The position numbers were made by a program, and so were the translations under genes. A DNA stretch of 64,000 bases from Azospirillum oleiclasticum (GTDB taxonomy: Bacteria; Pseudomonadota; Alphaproteobacteria; Azospirillales; Azospirillaceae). The DNA is taken from NCBI RefSeq assembly GCF_013423485.1, contig NZ_JABFFR010000015.1:1-64000 (forward strand). The letters are read 5' to 3'. The notes beneath the pieces are model-generated. The model was not told the origin of the DNA. It worked only from the letters and a program-made list of their open reading frames with translations, and did no database searches. Of the stretch, positions 26,185 to 35,036 are shown piece after piece (the first letter of the stretch is position 1; every line of letters starts with the position of its first letter).

Positions 26185-27321
26185 TCAGAAGGCGGCGTGG
26201 TACATCGCCAGGATGTCATCGCGGCCGACGTCCCGCGGGTTGTTGTCGAGCAGCCGGCGGATGGCATGCGCCTCCGACGCCATGGCCGGGAAGTCGTCGG
26301 CCGGCACGCCGTAGGCCGACAGCCGCATCTCGCACCCCAGCCCGCGGCACCAGCCATGGGCGGCCTCGAACACCGCCGCCGGGTCCGTTGCCGGCGGCAG
26401 GCCCAGCGCCTCCAGCACCAGCGCCGTGCGTTCCGGCACGGCCGGCGCGTTGAAGGCCAGCACATGCGGGAAGATCAGCGCGTTGGCGGCGCCGTGCGGA
26501 ACGTTGTGGCGGGTGCCGAGCGGATAGGCCACCGCATGCCCGGCGGTGGTGTTGACCGGTCCCAGGCAGAAGCCGCCGTAGAGGGAGGCGAGCGACAGTC
26601 CGGCACGGGCCGCGCGGTCGCCGCCGTCGGCGATGGCGCGCGGCAGCCAGCGCCCGACGAGCCGCGCCCCCTCCAGCGCGTACAGGTCGATGGCCGGGTG
26701 CGCCTTGCGGTTGGTGAAGGCCTCCACGCAATGGGCCAGCGCGTCCACCCCCGTGGCGGCGGTCAGTGCCGGCGGCACGCTGAGCGTCAGGTCCGGGTCG
26801 ATGACGGCGAGGTCGGCCAGCATGTGCACGCTCTGCACCGCCAGCTTGTTGCGGGTCGCCGGGTCGGTCACCAGGGCGCGGGTGCCCGCCTCGCTGCCGG
26901 TGCCGGAGGTGGTCGGCACCTGCACCAGAAGCGACCGCTTGCCGGCCACCCGCTCCGGCCCGACCACCTCCGCCAGGGACTGGCCGCTGCCGGGGAGCAC
27001 GGCGGCGAGCTTGGCGAGGTCCATGGCGCTGCCACCGCCGAGGCCGACGACCACCTGCGGGTCGACCGACAGCGCCACGGCCAGCAGCGCCTCCAGATTG
27101 GGAAGGTCCGGTTCCGGCTTCACCTCGGCGAAGACGGTGATGCCGCCGTCCAGCTCCAGCCGGTCGAGCCGGGCGGCGTTGAAGGCGTCGGCGACGACCA
27201 GGACGCGGCGGAGGCCCCGGTCGCGCACCCAGCGCCCGACGGTGCCGACGGTGCCGGATCCGAACTCGATGCGCGGCGGGCGGAGCAGTTCGATGGCCCG
27301 GGAGGGATCGTTCATGGTCAT
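26185..27321 (-). CDS. Iron-containing alcohol dehydrogenase family protein
   Basis: A 378-residue group-III dehydrogenase. The NAD-binding motif GGGSAMDLAKL lies near 97-107, VPTTSGTGSEAGT near 135-147, and the metal-binding part includes DALAHCVEAF and the His-rich segment TAGHAVAYPLGTRHNVPHG near 260-278, which supplies the iron ligands. Its ATG overlaps the pdxA2 stop. The family reduces or oxidises short alcohols and aldehydes, and some members reduce maleylacetate. In a tetronate pathway it might handle a C2-C4 aldehyde, for example glycolaldehyde; this is inference. Confidence 0.87.
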   Translation of the reverse strand: MTMNDPSRAIELLRPPRIEFGSGTVGTVGRWVRDRGLRRVLVVADAFNAARLDRLELDGGITVFAEVKPEPDLPNLEALLAVALSVDPQVVVGLGGGSAMDLAKLAAVLPGSGQSLAEVVGPERVAGKRSLLVQVPTTSGTGSEAGTRALVTDPATRNKLAVQSVHMLADLAVIDPDLTLSVPPALTAATGVDALAHCVEAFTNRKAHPAIDLYALEGARLVGRWLPRAIADGGDRAARAGLSLASLYGGFCLGPVNTTAGHAVAYPLGTRHNVPHGAANALIFPHVLAFNAPAVPERTALVLEALGLPPATDPAAVFEAAHGWCRGLGCEMRLSAYGVPADDFPAMASEAHAIRRLLDNNPRDVGRDDILAMYHAAF

Positions 27322-28379
27322 GGCAGGTCCTCAGCGGGCTGGGCGGGGGGCTGGGCAGGGGCGGCACAGGCTGCCAGCGCCCGGGCGTAATCGATGGCCT
27401 CGATCAGGCTCGTCTCGTTGGCGATGCCCTTGCCCGCGATGTCGAAGGCGGTTCCGTGATCGACGGAGGTGCGGATGATCGGCAGGCCTAGCGTGATGTT
27501 GACGCCGCTCAGCGCATCCCAGGCCCCGGTCGCGGGGTTGACGTTGAAGCCCAGAAGCTTGACCGGGATGTGTCCCTGGTCGTGGTACATGGCGACGACC
27601 GCGTCGAACTGGCCGGCGCGCAGCTTCACGAAGACGGTGTCGCCGGGCACCGGGCCCACCACGTCCAGCCCCTCCTCCACGCAGCGGCGGATCACCGGCT
27701 CGCTGACGTCGATGTCCTGGCGACCGAACAGACCGCCCTCGCCCGCGTGCGGGTTGAGCGCCGCGACGGCGATGCGGCGGCGCGGCAAGCCGAGACCCCG
27801 GAGCGCCTCGTCGGTGAGGTCGATCACGTAGCGCAGCCGCTCCGGCGTCAGGCGCTTCGGCACCTCCTCCAGCGCCACATGGGTGGTCACGTGGCTGACG
27901 CGCATGTTGCCGTGCGCCAGCATCATCACCGAACCGCGAGCGCCGGTGAGGTCGGCCAGCATGTCCGTGTGGCCGGCATAGTGGTAGCCGGCCTTGTTCA
28001 GCGCCTCTTTGTTGAGCGGCGCGGTGACGATGCCCTGGATGCGTCCGGCCTGCGCCAGCCGCACGCCGCGTTCGACGGCCAGGAAGGCGAAGCGGCCGGC
28101 GTCCATCGACAGGACGCCGGGCCGGATCGGCTCCCCCTCCGGCCCGGCCTGCAGGCAGGCGAGCGCCGGCCAGGACGCGTCGTCCGCCGTCACTTCCGGG
28201 ATCGGCGGCGCGTTGTCGATCGCGTCCTGGGCGGCGCGCAACGCCGGCGTGCTGCCGATGATCAGCAGCCGCAGCTCGCCGGCGTCCAGGCGGTCCTTCA
28301 ACTTGCGGCAGGCCTTGACGATGATTTCCGGCCCGACGCCGGCCGGGTCACCCATGGTGACGGCCAGGTGCGGTATCAT
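27318..28379 (-). CDS. pdxA2: PdxA2-type 4-phospho-tetronate dehydrogenase
   Basis: The 353-residue protein belongs to the PdxA family: MGDPAGVGPEII at the start, metal-binding His in GHTDMLADL and in VAMYHDQGHIPVKLL, and NPHAGEGGLFG. The presence of a DUF1537 kinase overlapping on its 5' side (ATGA) marks it as PdxA2, which oxidises and decarboxylates 4-phospho-D-threonate or D-erythronate to dihydroxyacetone phosphate, rather than the vitamin B6 enzyme. That pairing is established for four-carbon acid sugar catabolism. The stop overlaps the next gene. The C-terminus has a short Pro/Ala-rich tail. Confidence 0.88.
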   Translation of the reverse strand: MIPHLAVTMGDPAGVGPEIIVKACRKLKDRLDAGELRLLIIGSTPALRAAQDAIDNAPPIPEVTADDASWPALACLQAGPEGEPIRPGVLSMDAGRFAFLAVERGVRLAQAGRIQGIVTAPLNKEALNKAGYHYAGHTDMLADLTGARGSVMMLAHGNMRVSHVTTHVALEEVPKRLTPERLRYVIDLTDEALRGLGLPRRRIAVAALNPHAGEGGLFGRQDIDVSEPVIRRCVEEGLDVVGPVPGDTVFVKLRAGQFDAVVAMYHDQGHIPVKLLGFNVNPATGAWDALSGVNITLGLPIIRTSVDHGTAFDIAGKGIANETSLIEAIDYARALAACAAPAQPPAQPAEDLP

Positions 28380-29515
28380 GCGGGGTCTCCCTGGGTGGAT
28401 GGTACGGCGGCGGCGATCAGCCGGCGCAAGAGTTGCGGGTCGCCGAAGGCACCTGATTTCGACACGACGCGGACACCGTTCCAGCGCCCGCCGCGCAGCA
28501 CGGAACAGGGCACGCCCGCCTCGATCTGCCCGTCGAGATCCAGACGCTCGGCCCCGAGCGACCGGCAGAGCGCGCGCAGCGTCTCGCCACCGGCCACGAT
28601 CAGCGTGCCGGGCGGTGGCAGGCGCCGCGCCAGCCTGTCCAGCCAGTCGGCGATGCGACCGGCGGCGGCCTCGCGCGGCAGACCGTCCGGCAGCGATGGA
28701 CGGGCCAGGACGGCGCCCCCGCCGGCAAGGCGCTCCGCCAGCGCGGCGGCACCGCCCTCCCCGGCGTCTGGCAGCGCCAGGACGGACGATGCGCAGGCCG
28801 ACAACTGTGCGTCGGTGACGGGATGGTCCGTCCCGAACAGCCCGAGGATGGGACTTGGCAAGACGCCGGCGCGCATCACCGGGACCGCACGTCCAAGCCG
28901 ACCGGCCAGCGCCGCGGCCAGGCCGCCGCTGCCGCACCAGAGGACGTGGTCGCCCTGCCCCGCACCCGCCAACAGCCCGGCGGCGGCGATGGCCGCGAGA
29001 TCGGTATCGGTCTCCGCGTCCCACAGGCTGACGCCGGGCGGCACGGCGTCGCCGGGACGGCAGAGCGCGGCCGACAGCCCTTCCCGTTCGAGGTCGTGGA
29101 GAAAGCCGGCGCCGACCGGCTGCCAGCCACCGGCCAGACGGGCCTGCTGCACGCCGCCGCGGGTGACGCGGCCCTGGAGGGGAAAGGCGGGGGCGATGAT
29201 GCAGCGGGCGGGGTTGACGGCTTCCACCCAGCCGGCGATCGCGGCCGCCGCGTGACCGCGCAGCAGGCTGTCCAACTTGGCGTAGAGCAGCGTGTCCGGT
29301 CCGCCGTGGAGCCGGGCGGCGAGCGCCGCGGTGGCGGCCAGCGTCGCACCAAGGCCGGCCTCCCGCGTGCCGCTGTCGATGGCGATGGAGGATCCCGCCA
29401 ACAGGGTGGCCGGGGCGCCCCAGTGGACCGGCACCGGGTCCGCGGGTCCCGCGAACCACACCGCCGTGTCGAGCGCGCCGGTCAGGTCGTCGGCGATCAG
29501 CCGCAACGGGGTCAC
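28376..29515 (-). CDS. DUF1537 four-carbon acid sugar kinase
   Basis: A 379-residue kinase from the GTG at 29515 (VTPLRLIADDLTGALDTA). The N-terminal DUF1537 substrate domain starts with ADDLTGALD; the C-terminal nucleotide-binding domain has LIVAGGETLRAL and VVSKSGAFGD, the counterparts of GGETS and LKSGNFG in DtnK/OtnK. The family phosphorylates D-threonate, L-threonate derivatives or D-erythronate at O4. It overlaps pdxA2 (ATGA), giving the kinase then dehydrogenase pair. An ATG at 29551 would add 12 residues, and an ATG at 29683 55 more, but these have poor ribosome-binding sites and no family similarity. Gly-Glu-Thr-Leu instead of Gly-Glu-Thr-Ser is a small departure from the usual motif. 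Confidence 0.85.
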   Translation of the reverse strand: MTPLRLIADDLTGALDTAVWFAGPADPVPVHWGAPATLLAGSSIAIDSGTREAGLGATLAATAALAARLHGGPDTLLYAKLDSLLRGHAAAAIAGWVEAVNPARCIIAPAFPLQGRVTRGGVQQARLAGGWQPVGAGFLHDLEREGLSAALCRPGDAVPPGVSLWDAETDTDLAAIAAAGLLAGAGQGDHVLWCGSGGLAAALAGRLGRAVPVMRAGVLPSPILGLFGTDHPVTDAQLSACASSVLALPDAGEGGAAALAERLAGGGAVLARPSLPDGLPREAAAGRIADWLDRLARRLPPPGTLIVAGGETLRALCRSLGAERLDLDGQIEAGVPCSVLRGGRWNGVRVVSKSGAFGDPQLLRRLIAAAVPSTQGDPA

Positions 29516-29702
29516 GGGCTCACCGCGGGCGCGTCCCGCACGGGTCCGCATGGGGTGGAATTCGTCGCCACGGCACCCTTCCTCCGGTCGCGCGGCGGTG
29601 ATCCGCCGCTGGTTGGCGTCACGGATAGATCGGCTGGACCGTCCTGTCAATATGTTGTAATGTTGAGCAACGGAAAACGGCACTGGACAGGCGATCGCGT
29701 CA

Positions 29703-29714
29703 TTTACATGTTAA
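29703..29714. promoter_or_regulatory. GntR operator candidate in the divergent control region
   Basis: TTTACATGTTAA is a near-perfect palindrome centred on ACATGT. It lies between the leftward sugar-acid operon and the rightward GntR gene. The same 12-mer with one change recurs at 30739 before tctC. A related segment, TCAATATGTTGTAATGTTGA, lies nearby at 29648-29667. FadR-type regulators bind short palindromes of this kind. Confidence 0.6.
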
Positions 29715-29775
29715 CGACGCCGACCCGTGGACTCGCACCCCCGCGGTGACGCGGCACCCAGCGCGGAAAGACACC

Positions 29776-30537
29776 ATGGCCGAACCGATCGCCACCGATG
29801 ACACGCTCGACGACGACCGTTCCGGCGGAGCGCGGGCGCGTCAGTCGCCGCTTGCGCAGCGCGTCTACCAGCTGCTGCTCACCATGATCAACGCGGGCGA
29901 CTACCAGCCCGACCAGAAGCTGCCGGGCGAGCATGAACTGGCGTCCCAGTTCCTCGTCTCCCGCCCCATCGTGCGAGAGGCGCTCGGCCGGCTGCGCGAC
30001 GAGGGGCTGATCTATTCGCGCCAGGGCGCCGGCAGCTTCGTGAAGAAGCGCGGCAACGGGTCGCGCGTGCTCGGCTATGCGCCGGTGGAAACCATCGCCG
30101 ACATACAGCGCTGCTACGAGTTCCGCCTCACCATCGAGCCCGACCACGCCTATTTCGCCGCGCTGCGCTGGAACGACCCGGCGCTGGACGCCATCGCGGC
30201 GGCGCTGGAGCTGATGCACGACGCGACCAAGGCCCATCTGCACCGGGAGGATGCCGACTACGCCTTCCACTGCGCCGTGGCGCACGCCACGAACAACCAC
30301 TACTACACCGCGTCGATGCTGGCGCTGAAGGACCACATCGCGGTGGGCATGAAGTTCCACGGCGTCTCGCTGATGGGCCCGAAATCGGGTCTGGCCGGGG
30401 TGTTCGAGGAGCACAAGGGCATCTTCGAGGCCATCCGGCACCGAGACGCCGAGGCCGCCCGCGATCTCATGCGGCGCCACCTGGAAGGCTCCCGCGACCG
30501 CATTTTCGAGGGCAAGGTGCTGGACCTGTCGCTCTGA
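29776..30537 (+). CDS. GntR-family regulator (FadR/FCD subfamily)
   Basis: The 253-residue regulator has an N-terminal winged helix (~25-90: LAQRVYQLLLTMINAGDYQP, PGEHELASQFLVSRPIVREALGRLRDEGLI, RQGAGSFV) and an all-helical FCD ligand domain. The FCD domain shows metal-site residues spread over YEFRLTIEPDHAYFAAL, DADYAFHCAVAHATNN and GVFEEHKGIFEAIRHRDAEAA. It is divergent from the sugar-acid operon and upstream of tctCBA, with matching palindromes in both control regions, so it is the likely repressor of both, relieved by a sugar acid. The ATG at 29776 has GGAAAG before it. The ATG at 29746 would add ten residues. Confidence 0.88.
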   Translation: MAEPIATDDTLDDDRSGGARARQSPLAQRVYQLLLTMINAGDYQPDQKLPGEHELASQFLVSRPIVREALGRLRDEGLIYSRQGAGSFVKKRGNGSRVLGYAPVETIADIQRCYEFRLTIEPDHAYFAALRWNDPALDAIAAALELMHDATKAHLHREDADYAFHCAVAHATNNHYYTASMLALKDHIAVGMKFHGVSLMGPKSGLAGVFEEHKGIFEAIRHRDAEAARDLMRRHLEGSRDRIFEGKVLDLSL

Positions 30538-30738
30538 CGGTCCGGACACCCGGTCGTACTGGCAGATTTACAATAGACGACAGCTGGACGATGGCGGTGC
30601 CGGTGCCGCACGCACGATCTGCCTGCCCACCAGCGATCGCCCTGCAATTTCCAATCTATTGATTTGTATCGACTATCCGTCGTGGAACCGAGAGCCTCCG
30701 CGGATCGGCGCGTGACGGACAATCATGCACGCAAAGAA

Positions 30739-30750
30739 TTTACATGTTGA
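30739..30750. promoter_or_regulatory. Second GntR operator candidate, before tctC
   Basis: TTTACATGTTGA matches the 29703 palindrome in 11 of 12 bases. It lies 149 bases before the tctC GTG inside a 361-base gap (30538-30898). The gap otherwise holds a degenerate half (TTTACAATAGAC, 30567) and no gene. Confidence 0.6.
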
Positions 30751-30898
30751 CAGATAGACGGCAACTCGGCAGGCTCCAGGCACGAGCGGCCTGCCGGCCG
30801 CCCACCGGCGGATTGCCGTGCGTGGCGGCCCGTGGACGCCCCGGCCAGCCCGCAGGCACCGGCCGGCGCCGCACCAAGCACCAAAAATGGAGGAAACC

Positions 30899-31882
30899 GT
30901 GAAGCTCAAGTTCCTCGCCGCCGCTCTGCTGGGCTTTTCCATGGCCGGGCCCATTGCCGGGCCGGTCTCGGCGCAGACGCCCTACCCGACCAAGCCGGTG
31001 ACGGTCGTGGTCCCCTTCACGGCCGGCGGCACGGCCGACATCATCGGCCGCATGGTCGCCGAACACCTCCAGAAGACCCTCGGCCAGCCCTTCGTGGTGG
31101 AGAACATCGGCGGCGGCGGCGGCGTGTCCGGTGTGGAAAAGGTTGTCAAGTCGGCACCCGACGGCAGCACCCTGGTGCTCGCCAGCACCTCCAACCTGGC
31201 GGTGCACCCCACCCTCTACGGCGCCAAGTTCCCCTACCAGACGCTGCGCGACCTAAAGCCGATCACGCAGGTCAGCGTGGTGCCCAACGTTCTCGTGGTC
31301 AACCCCGACAAGATCAAGGCGCGCACCGTTCCCGACCTCATCGCCTATCTCAAGGCGAACCCGGACAAGGTCAGCTTCGGTTCCTCCGGCATCGGCACCA
31401 CCCAGCATCTGGCCGGCGAGCTCTTCCAGCAGCGCACGGGGGCGTCGATGGTGCACATCCCCTACAAGGGATCGAGCGCCATGCTCCCCGACCTGCTGGC
31501 CGGCAACATCGAGCTGGCCTTCGACAATGTGCCGCTGCTGCTGCCGCACGTCGCGGCGGGCAAGCTGGCCATGCTGGCGGTGGCGACGCCGGAACGCGCG
31601 GACTTCGACAAGAACATCCCCACCGTCGCCGAGTTCGTCCCCGGCTTCGAGGCGACCGCGTGGCACGGCTTCCTGGCGCCCGCCGCGACTCCCGACGCCG
31701 TGATCGCCAAGCTGGCGACGGAGATCCGCGCCTTCATGCAGCAGCCGGAGACGGTGAAGCGGATGAGCGGTCTCGGGATGACCCCCGTCTCCTCCATGCC
31801 GGAGGAGTTCACAGCCCTGATCCGGACGATGACCGCCCAATGGAAGGAAGTCATCGAAAAGGGCAACATCAAGCCGCAGTGA
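30899..31882 (+). CDS. tctC: TctC-type tripartite tricarboxylate transporter binding protein
   Basis: The 327-residue periplasmic binding protein has a signal peptide (LKFLAAALLGFSMAGPI, cleavage after VSA) and the Bug/TctC folds: YPTKPVTVVVPFTAGGTADIIGR near the mature N-terminus, VVENIGGGGGVSG, SSGIGTTQHLAGELF, VHIPYKGSSAMLPDLLAG. It would bind a carboxylate ligand and deliver it to TctAB. The GTG at 30899 follows GGAGGA (30889-30894). Longer in-frame starts add a Pro/Arg-rich non-signal stretch. The ligand is probably the tetronate or related sugar acid degraded by the divergent operon. Confidence 0.9.
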   Translation: MKLKFLAAALLGFSMAGPIAGPVSAQTPYPTKPVTVVVPFTAGGTADIIGRMVAEHLQKTLGQPFVVENIGGGGGVSGVEKVVKSAPDGSTLVLASTSNLAVHPTLYGAKFPYQTLRDLKPITQVSVVPNVLVVNPDKIKARTVPDLIAYLKANPDKVSFGSSGIGTTQHLAGELFQQRTGASMVHIPYKGSSAMLPDLLAGNIELAFDNVPLLLPHVAAGKLAMLAVATPERADFDKNIPTVAEFVPGFEATAWHGFLAPAATPDAVIAKLATEIRAFMQQPETVKRMSGLGMTPVSSMPEEFTALIRTMTAQWKEVIEKGNIKPQ

Positions 31883-31887
31883 GCCCC

Positions 31888-32358
31888 ATGGTCCGCCACC
31901 CCATCCTGACCGCGCTGGTGAGCCGGGATTCCCTCTCGGGCCTGATGTTCATCGCGTTTGCCGCCGGCTTCGCCTTTCTGTCCAGGGACCTGTCGCTCGG
32001 CACGGCGCTGCGCATGGGTGCCGGATACTTCCCGCTCCTCCTGTCCGCCGTGCTCGGCGTTCTCGGGCTGGTGATCGTCTTGCGGGCCCTGGTGGCCGGC
32101 GGCACGGCGGTGGAAGGTGTCTCCTGGCGCGGGCTGGCCCTGGTGTCCGCCTCCGTCCTGGTCTTCGGGCTGGGGCTGGGCGGGCTGGGCCTCGGTCCTG
32201 CCGTCGCCGGCAGCACGATCCTGGCGGCCATGGCAAGCGGTCGGGCCCGGCCGCTGGGGATCGCGATGCTTGCCGCCTTCCTGGTGGCCTTCACCTGGCT
32301 CGTCTTCATCCGCGGGCTCGGCCTTCCGATCCCGATGATCGGCTCCTGGCTGGCCTGA
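31888..32358 (+). CDS. tctB: TctB-type small membrane subunit
   Basis: A 156-residue protein with four membrane helices (~17-33, ~45-68, ~80-115, ~125-145), fitting the TctB subunit: SGLMFIAFAAGFAFLSRD, then MGAGYFPLLLSAVLGVLGL, the usual family phrase GPGxFP-like. It lies between tctC and tctA and would form the membrane complex with TctA. A GTG at 31879 overlapping the tctC stop is an alternative start adding three residues. Confidence 0.85.
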   Translation: MVRHPILTALVSRDSLSGLMFIAFAAGFAFLSRDLSLGTALRMGAGYFPLLLSAVLGVLGLVIVLRALVAGGTAVEGVSWRGLALVSASVLVFGLGLGGLGLGPAVAGSTILAAMASGRARPLGIAMLAAFLVAFTWLVFIRGLGLPIPMIGSWLA

Positions 32359-32373
32359 CTGGGGAGCACCGGC

Positions 32374-33873
32374 GTGGACATCCTGAACAACCTGGCCCTG
32401 GGCTTCGCCACGACGCTCAGCGTCTCCAACCTCCTCTATTGTTTCGTGGGTGCGCTGCTCGGCACGCTGATCGGTGTGCTGCCGGGGCTCGGACCCGTCG
32501 CCACCATCGCCATGCTGCTGCCGATCACCTTCGGGCTGGAGCCGGTGTCGGCGCTGATCATGCTGGCCGGCATCTATTACGGCGCGCAGTACGGAGGCTC
32601 CACAACGGCGATCCTGATCAACCTGCCCGGGGAGAGCACCTCGGTGGTCACGGCGCTCGACGGCTACGCCATGGCCCGCCAGGGTCGCGCCGGCGCCGCG
32701 CTGGCGACGGCGGCGCTGGGGTCCTTCGTCGCGGGCACCATAGCCACGGTGTTCATCGCGCTGTTCGCACCGCCGCTGGCGGCACTCGCCCTGCAGTTCG
32801 GGCCGCCGGAATACTTCGCGCTGATGGTGCTGGGTCTGATCGCGTCGGTGACGCTGGCGTCCGGATCCCTTCTCAAGGCGCTCGCCATGATCATCCTGGG
32901 CCTGCTGCTCGGCCTGATCGGCCGCGACGTCTACACCACCGAGGCGCGCTTCACCTTCGGCCTGGAGAACCTGACCGACGGGTTGCAGTTCGTGGCGCTG
33001 GCGATGGGCGTGTACGGCATCGGCGAAATCATCAAGAACCTGGAGTCGCACGAGGACCGGACACCCACCGCCGCGAAGGTGGAGGGTCTCATGCTGTCCA
33101 GGCAGGACCTCGCGCGCATCACCCCGCCGGTGCTCCGCGGCACGGCGCTGGGCTCCCTGCTCGGGATCCTGCCGGGCGGCGGTGCGCTGCTGTCCTCCTT
33201 CGCGTCCTACGCGTTGGAAAAACGGATGTCGCGCAACCCCGCCGCCTTCGGCCGAGGCGCCATCGAAGGCGTCGCCGGGCCGGAAAGCGCCAACAACGCC
33301 GGGGCGCAGTCCTCCTTCATCCCGATGCTGACGCTGGGCATCCCGTCCAACCCGGTGATGGCCCTGATGGTCGGCGCCCTGATCATCCACGGCATCACAC
33401 CGGGGCCGTCCTTCATCACCGACAAGCCCGAGATGTTCTGGGGTCTGGTCGCCTCAATGTGGGTCGGCAACCTCATGCTGGTCGTTCTGAACCTGCCGCT
33501 GATCGGCATCTGGGTGCGGCTGCTGACCGTTCCCTACCACTGGCTGTTTCCGGCCATCGTGGTGTTCTCCGCCATCGGCGTCTACAGCGTGAACAACAGC
33601 GCGGGCGACGTGCTGGTGATGGCGGCCATGGGGGTGTTCGGATACGCGCTTCACAAGCTCGACTGCGAGCCGGCCCCGCTGCTGCTCGGCTTCGTCCTTG
33701 GCCCCATGCTGGAGGAGCACCTGCGGCGCAGTATGCTCCTCTTCCGGGGCGATCCCACCCAGTTCCTCACCCGGCCCCTGACGGCGTCGCTGCTCGTGTT
33801 GGCGCTGGTGGCACTGGTGGTGGTCCTCCTGCCAACCATCGGGCAGAAGCGGGAGACGGTGTTCCGCGAGTGA
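32374..33873 (+). CDS. tctA: TctA-type large membrane subunit
   Basis: The 499-residue permease has about twelve helices. Family hallmarks are GVLPGLGPVATIAMLLPITF near 30-50, the AGIYYGAQYGGSTTAILINLPGE segment (65-90), a GILPGGGALLSSFASYALEK repeat of the first motif near 270, and GIPSNPVMALMVGALIIHGI near 325. It completes the tctCBA operon, 15 bases after tctB. The GTG start is the first in-frame start with family sequence. Uptake is probably ion-coupled. Transcription should end before the IS debris that begins ~55 bases later. Confidence 0.9.
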   Translation: MDILNNLALGFATTLSVSNLLYCFVGALLGTLIGVLPGLGPVATIAMLLPITFGLEPVSALIMLAGIYYGAQYGGSTTAILINLPGESTSVVTALDGYAMARQGRAGAALATAALGSFVAGTIATVFIALFAPPLAALALQFGPPEYFALMVLGLIASVTLASGSLLKALAMIILGLLLGLIGRDVYTTEARFTFGLENLTDGLQFVALAMGVYGIGEIIKNLESHEDRTPTAAKVEGLMLSRQDLARITPPVLRGTALGSLLGILPGGGALLSSFASYALEKRMSRNPAAFGRGAIEGVAGPESANNAGAQSSFIPMLTLGIPSNPVMALMVGALIIHGITPGPSFITDKPEMFWGLVASMWVGNLMLVVLNLPLIGIWVRLLTVPYHWLFPAIVVFSAIGVYSVNNSAGDVLVMAAMGVFGYALHKLDCEPAPLLLGFVLGPMLEEHLRRSMLLFRGDPTQFLTRPLTASLLVLALVALVVVLLPTIGQKRETVFRE

Positions 33874-33929
33874 TCGTGGAGCCGGTGTGACTGTGCGCGG
33901 GGGCCGGATCGGCCGGGGTCAGCCGGCAG

Positions 33930-34130
33930 TGAGGTGGTCCCCGTTCCCCGGACAGTTTTGCGGCTGGAATAAGCTTGGTTCAGGTTCGTGTTATGCCGCC
34001 AATCTGATCCGGTCCAATGGGCCCTTATAGGCCTCGTCGGGGTTCTGCCGCCGAGCGCCGAGTGCGGGCGGTCGGCGTTGTAAAAATCGATCCAGCGGCC
34101 GGTCCCGGCCCTGGCCTCGCTGTCGGTTTG
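33930..34130 (-). pseudogene. IS3-family transposase C-terminal remnant with IS end
   Basis: The reverse strand reads FYNADRPHSALGGRTP, then after a frameshift NPDEAYKGPLDRIRLAA and stop at 33991, the typical end of an IS3-type OrfB. The segment starting TGAGGTGGTCCCC at ~33930 looks like the terminal repeat. Only the last ~45 codons survive. Confidence 0.65.
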
Positions 34131-34386
34131 AACCGCCCGCATCCTTCGCAGCGCAGGCGCGTCGCACATCCCAAAGCGTCGTGTCCGGACCCAACTTGCG
34201 AGTACGGGCCAGCAACAACGGATCCAACGCGCGTCGGCGATGGCACGCGCCACACTCCGCCGTCAGCCTGCAGGCCGGCTCGATCAGCTCCTCCAAACGT
34301 CGGGCGTAGAGCGGCGCCGGCGGCGCCTCGACCGCCCGGTAGCCGCAGCCTTGGGTCCCACAGCCCGCGCAAGCCAGCCGGCGCAC
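34130..34386 (-). pseudogene. Fragment of a Cys-rich protein of unknown function
   Basis: From the ATG at 34386 about 85 codons encode a protein with paired cysteines (CAGCGTQGCGY and CGACHRRRALDP), suggesting a small zinc-binding domain, and the phrase LARTRKLGPDTTLWDVRR. It then runs into IS3-remnant sequence, so its natural end is lost. I do not recognise a function. It is probably a gene disrupted by the IS fragment. Confidence 0.4.
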
Positions 34387-34425
34387 TGAACCGCACCGTG
34401 TTTCCCGGAGGCCGATTTGGTTGGA

Positions 34426-34728
34426 TCACGCCGCCATGGCGACGCTGTCGGCTTGAGCATAGTAGCGTGCTTCGGCTTCGGCGGGAGGGATATTGCCGAT
34501 GGGTTCGAGGAGGCGCCGGTGATCGAACCAGTCGACCCATTCCAGGGTGGCGAACTCGACGGCCTCCAGGGTGCGCCAGGGTCCGCGGCGCCGGATCACC
34601 TCGGTCTTGTAGAGGCCGTTGATCGTCTCGGCCAAGGCATTGTCGTACGAATCACCGACGCTGCCGACGGAGGGTTCGACGCCGGCGGCGGTGAGACGCT
34701 CGGTGTACTTGATGGCAACGTATTGGGT
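34426..34728 (-). pseudogene. IS3-family OrfB C-terminal remnant (second copy type)
   Basis: About 100 codons encode the end of an IS3-subgroup OrfB: GVEPSVGSVGDSYDNALAET carries the catalytic Glu region, followed by WVDWFDHRRLLEPIGNIPPA and the stop at 34426. Its N-terminal part is replaced by an oppositely oriented IS30 fragment. Confidence 0.75.
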
Positions 34729-34771
34729 GAATTCAAGCGGTCGTCGCAACACCGATGCGGGGGGTGGGGCG

Positions 34772-35036
34772 ATGGCAGGTCGGCGACGTTCGGAACGGGC
34801 CTTGCGAGAGAAGCTGAGGTCACCAGGGAGGCCAGGGGTTGGGCGTCGAGAGGACCGGCGCCGCTTCTGGACGTTGGTGGCTGCGGGCCTGACCAGCGAG
34901 GACGCAGCGATGCAGGTGGGGATCTCGCAGCCGGTCGGAGGCCGCTGGTTTCGCGATGCGGGCGGCATGCCGCCGTCGCATCTGTCCCGTTCGTCGAAGC
35001 CCCTGTCCCGGCGATACCTTAGCTTTGCCGAGCGGG
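34772..35036 (+). pseudogene. IS30-family transposase N-terminal remnant
   Basis: About 88 codons match the start of IS30-type transposases: GRPGVGRREDRRRFW, a helix-turn-helix (TSEDAAMQVGISQPVGGRWF), and GGMPPSHLSRSSKPLSRRYLSFAERE. The frame then passes directly into IS3-type OrfB sequence at ~35037, so the DDE domain is missing. Confidence 0.75.

Noticed and set aside
31462..33390. Reverse frame of 642 codons opposite tctC-tctB-tctA
   Set aside because: Low-complexity His/Gln/Arg/Gly composition and antisense to three clear transporter genes.
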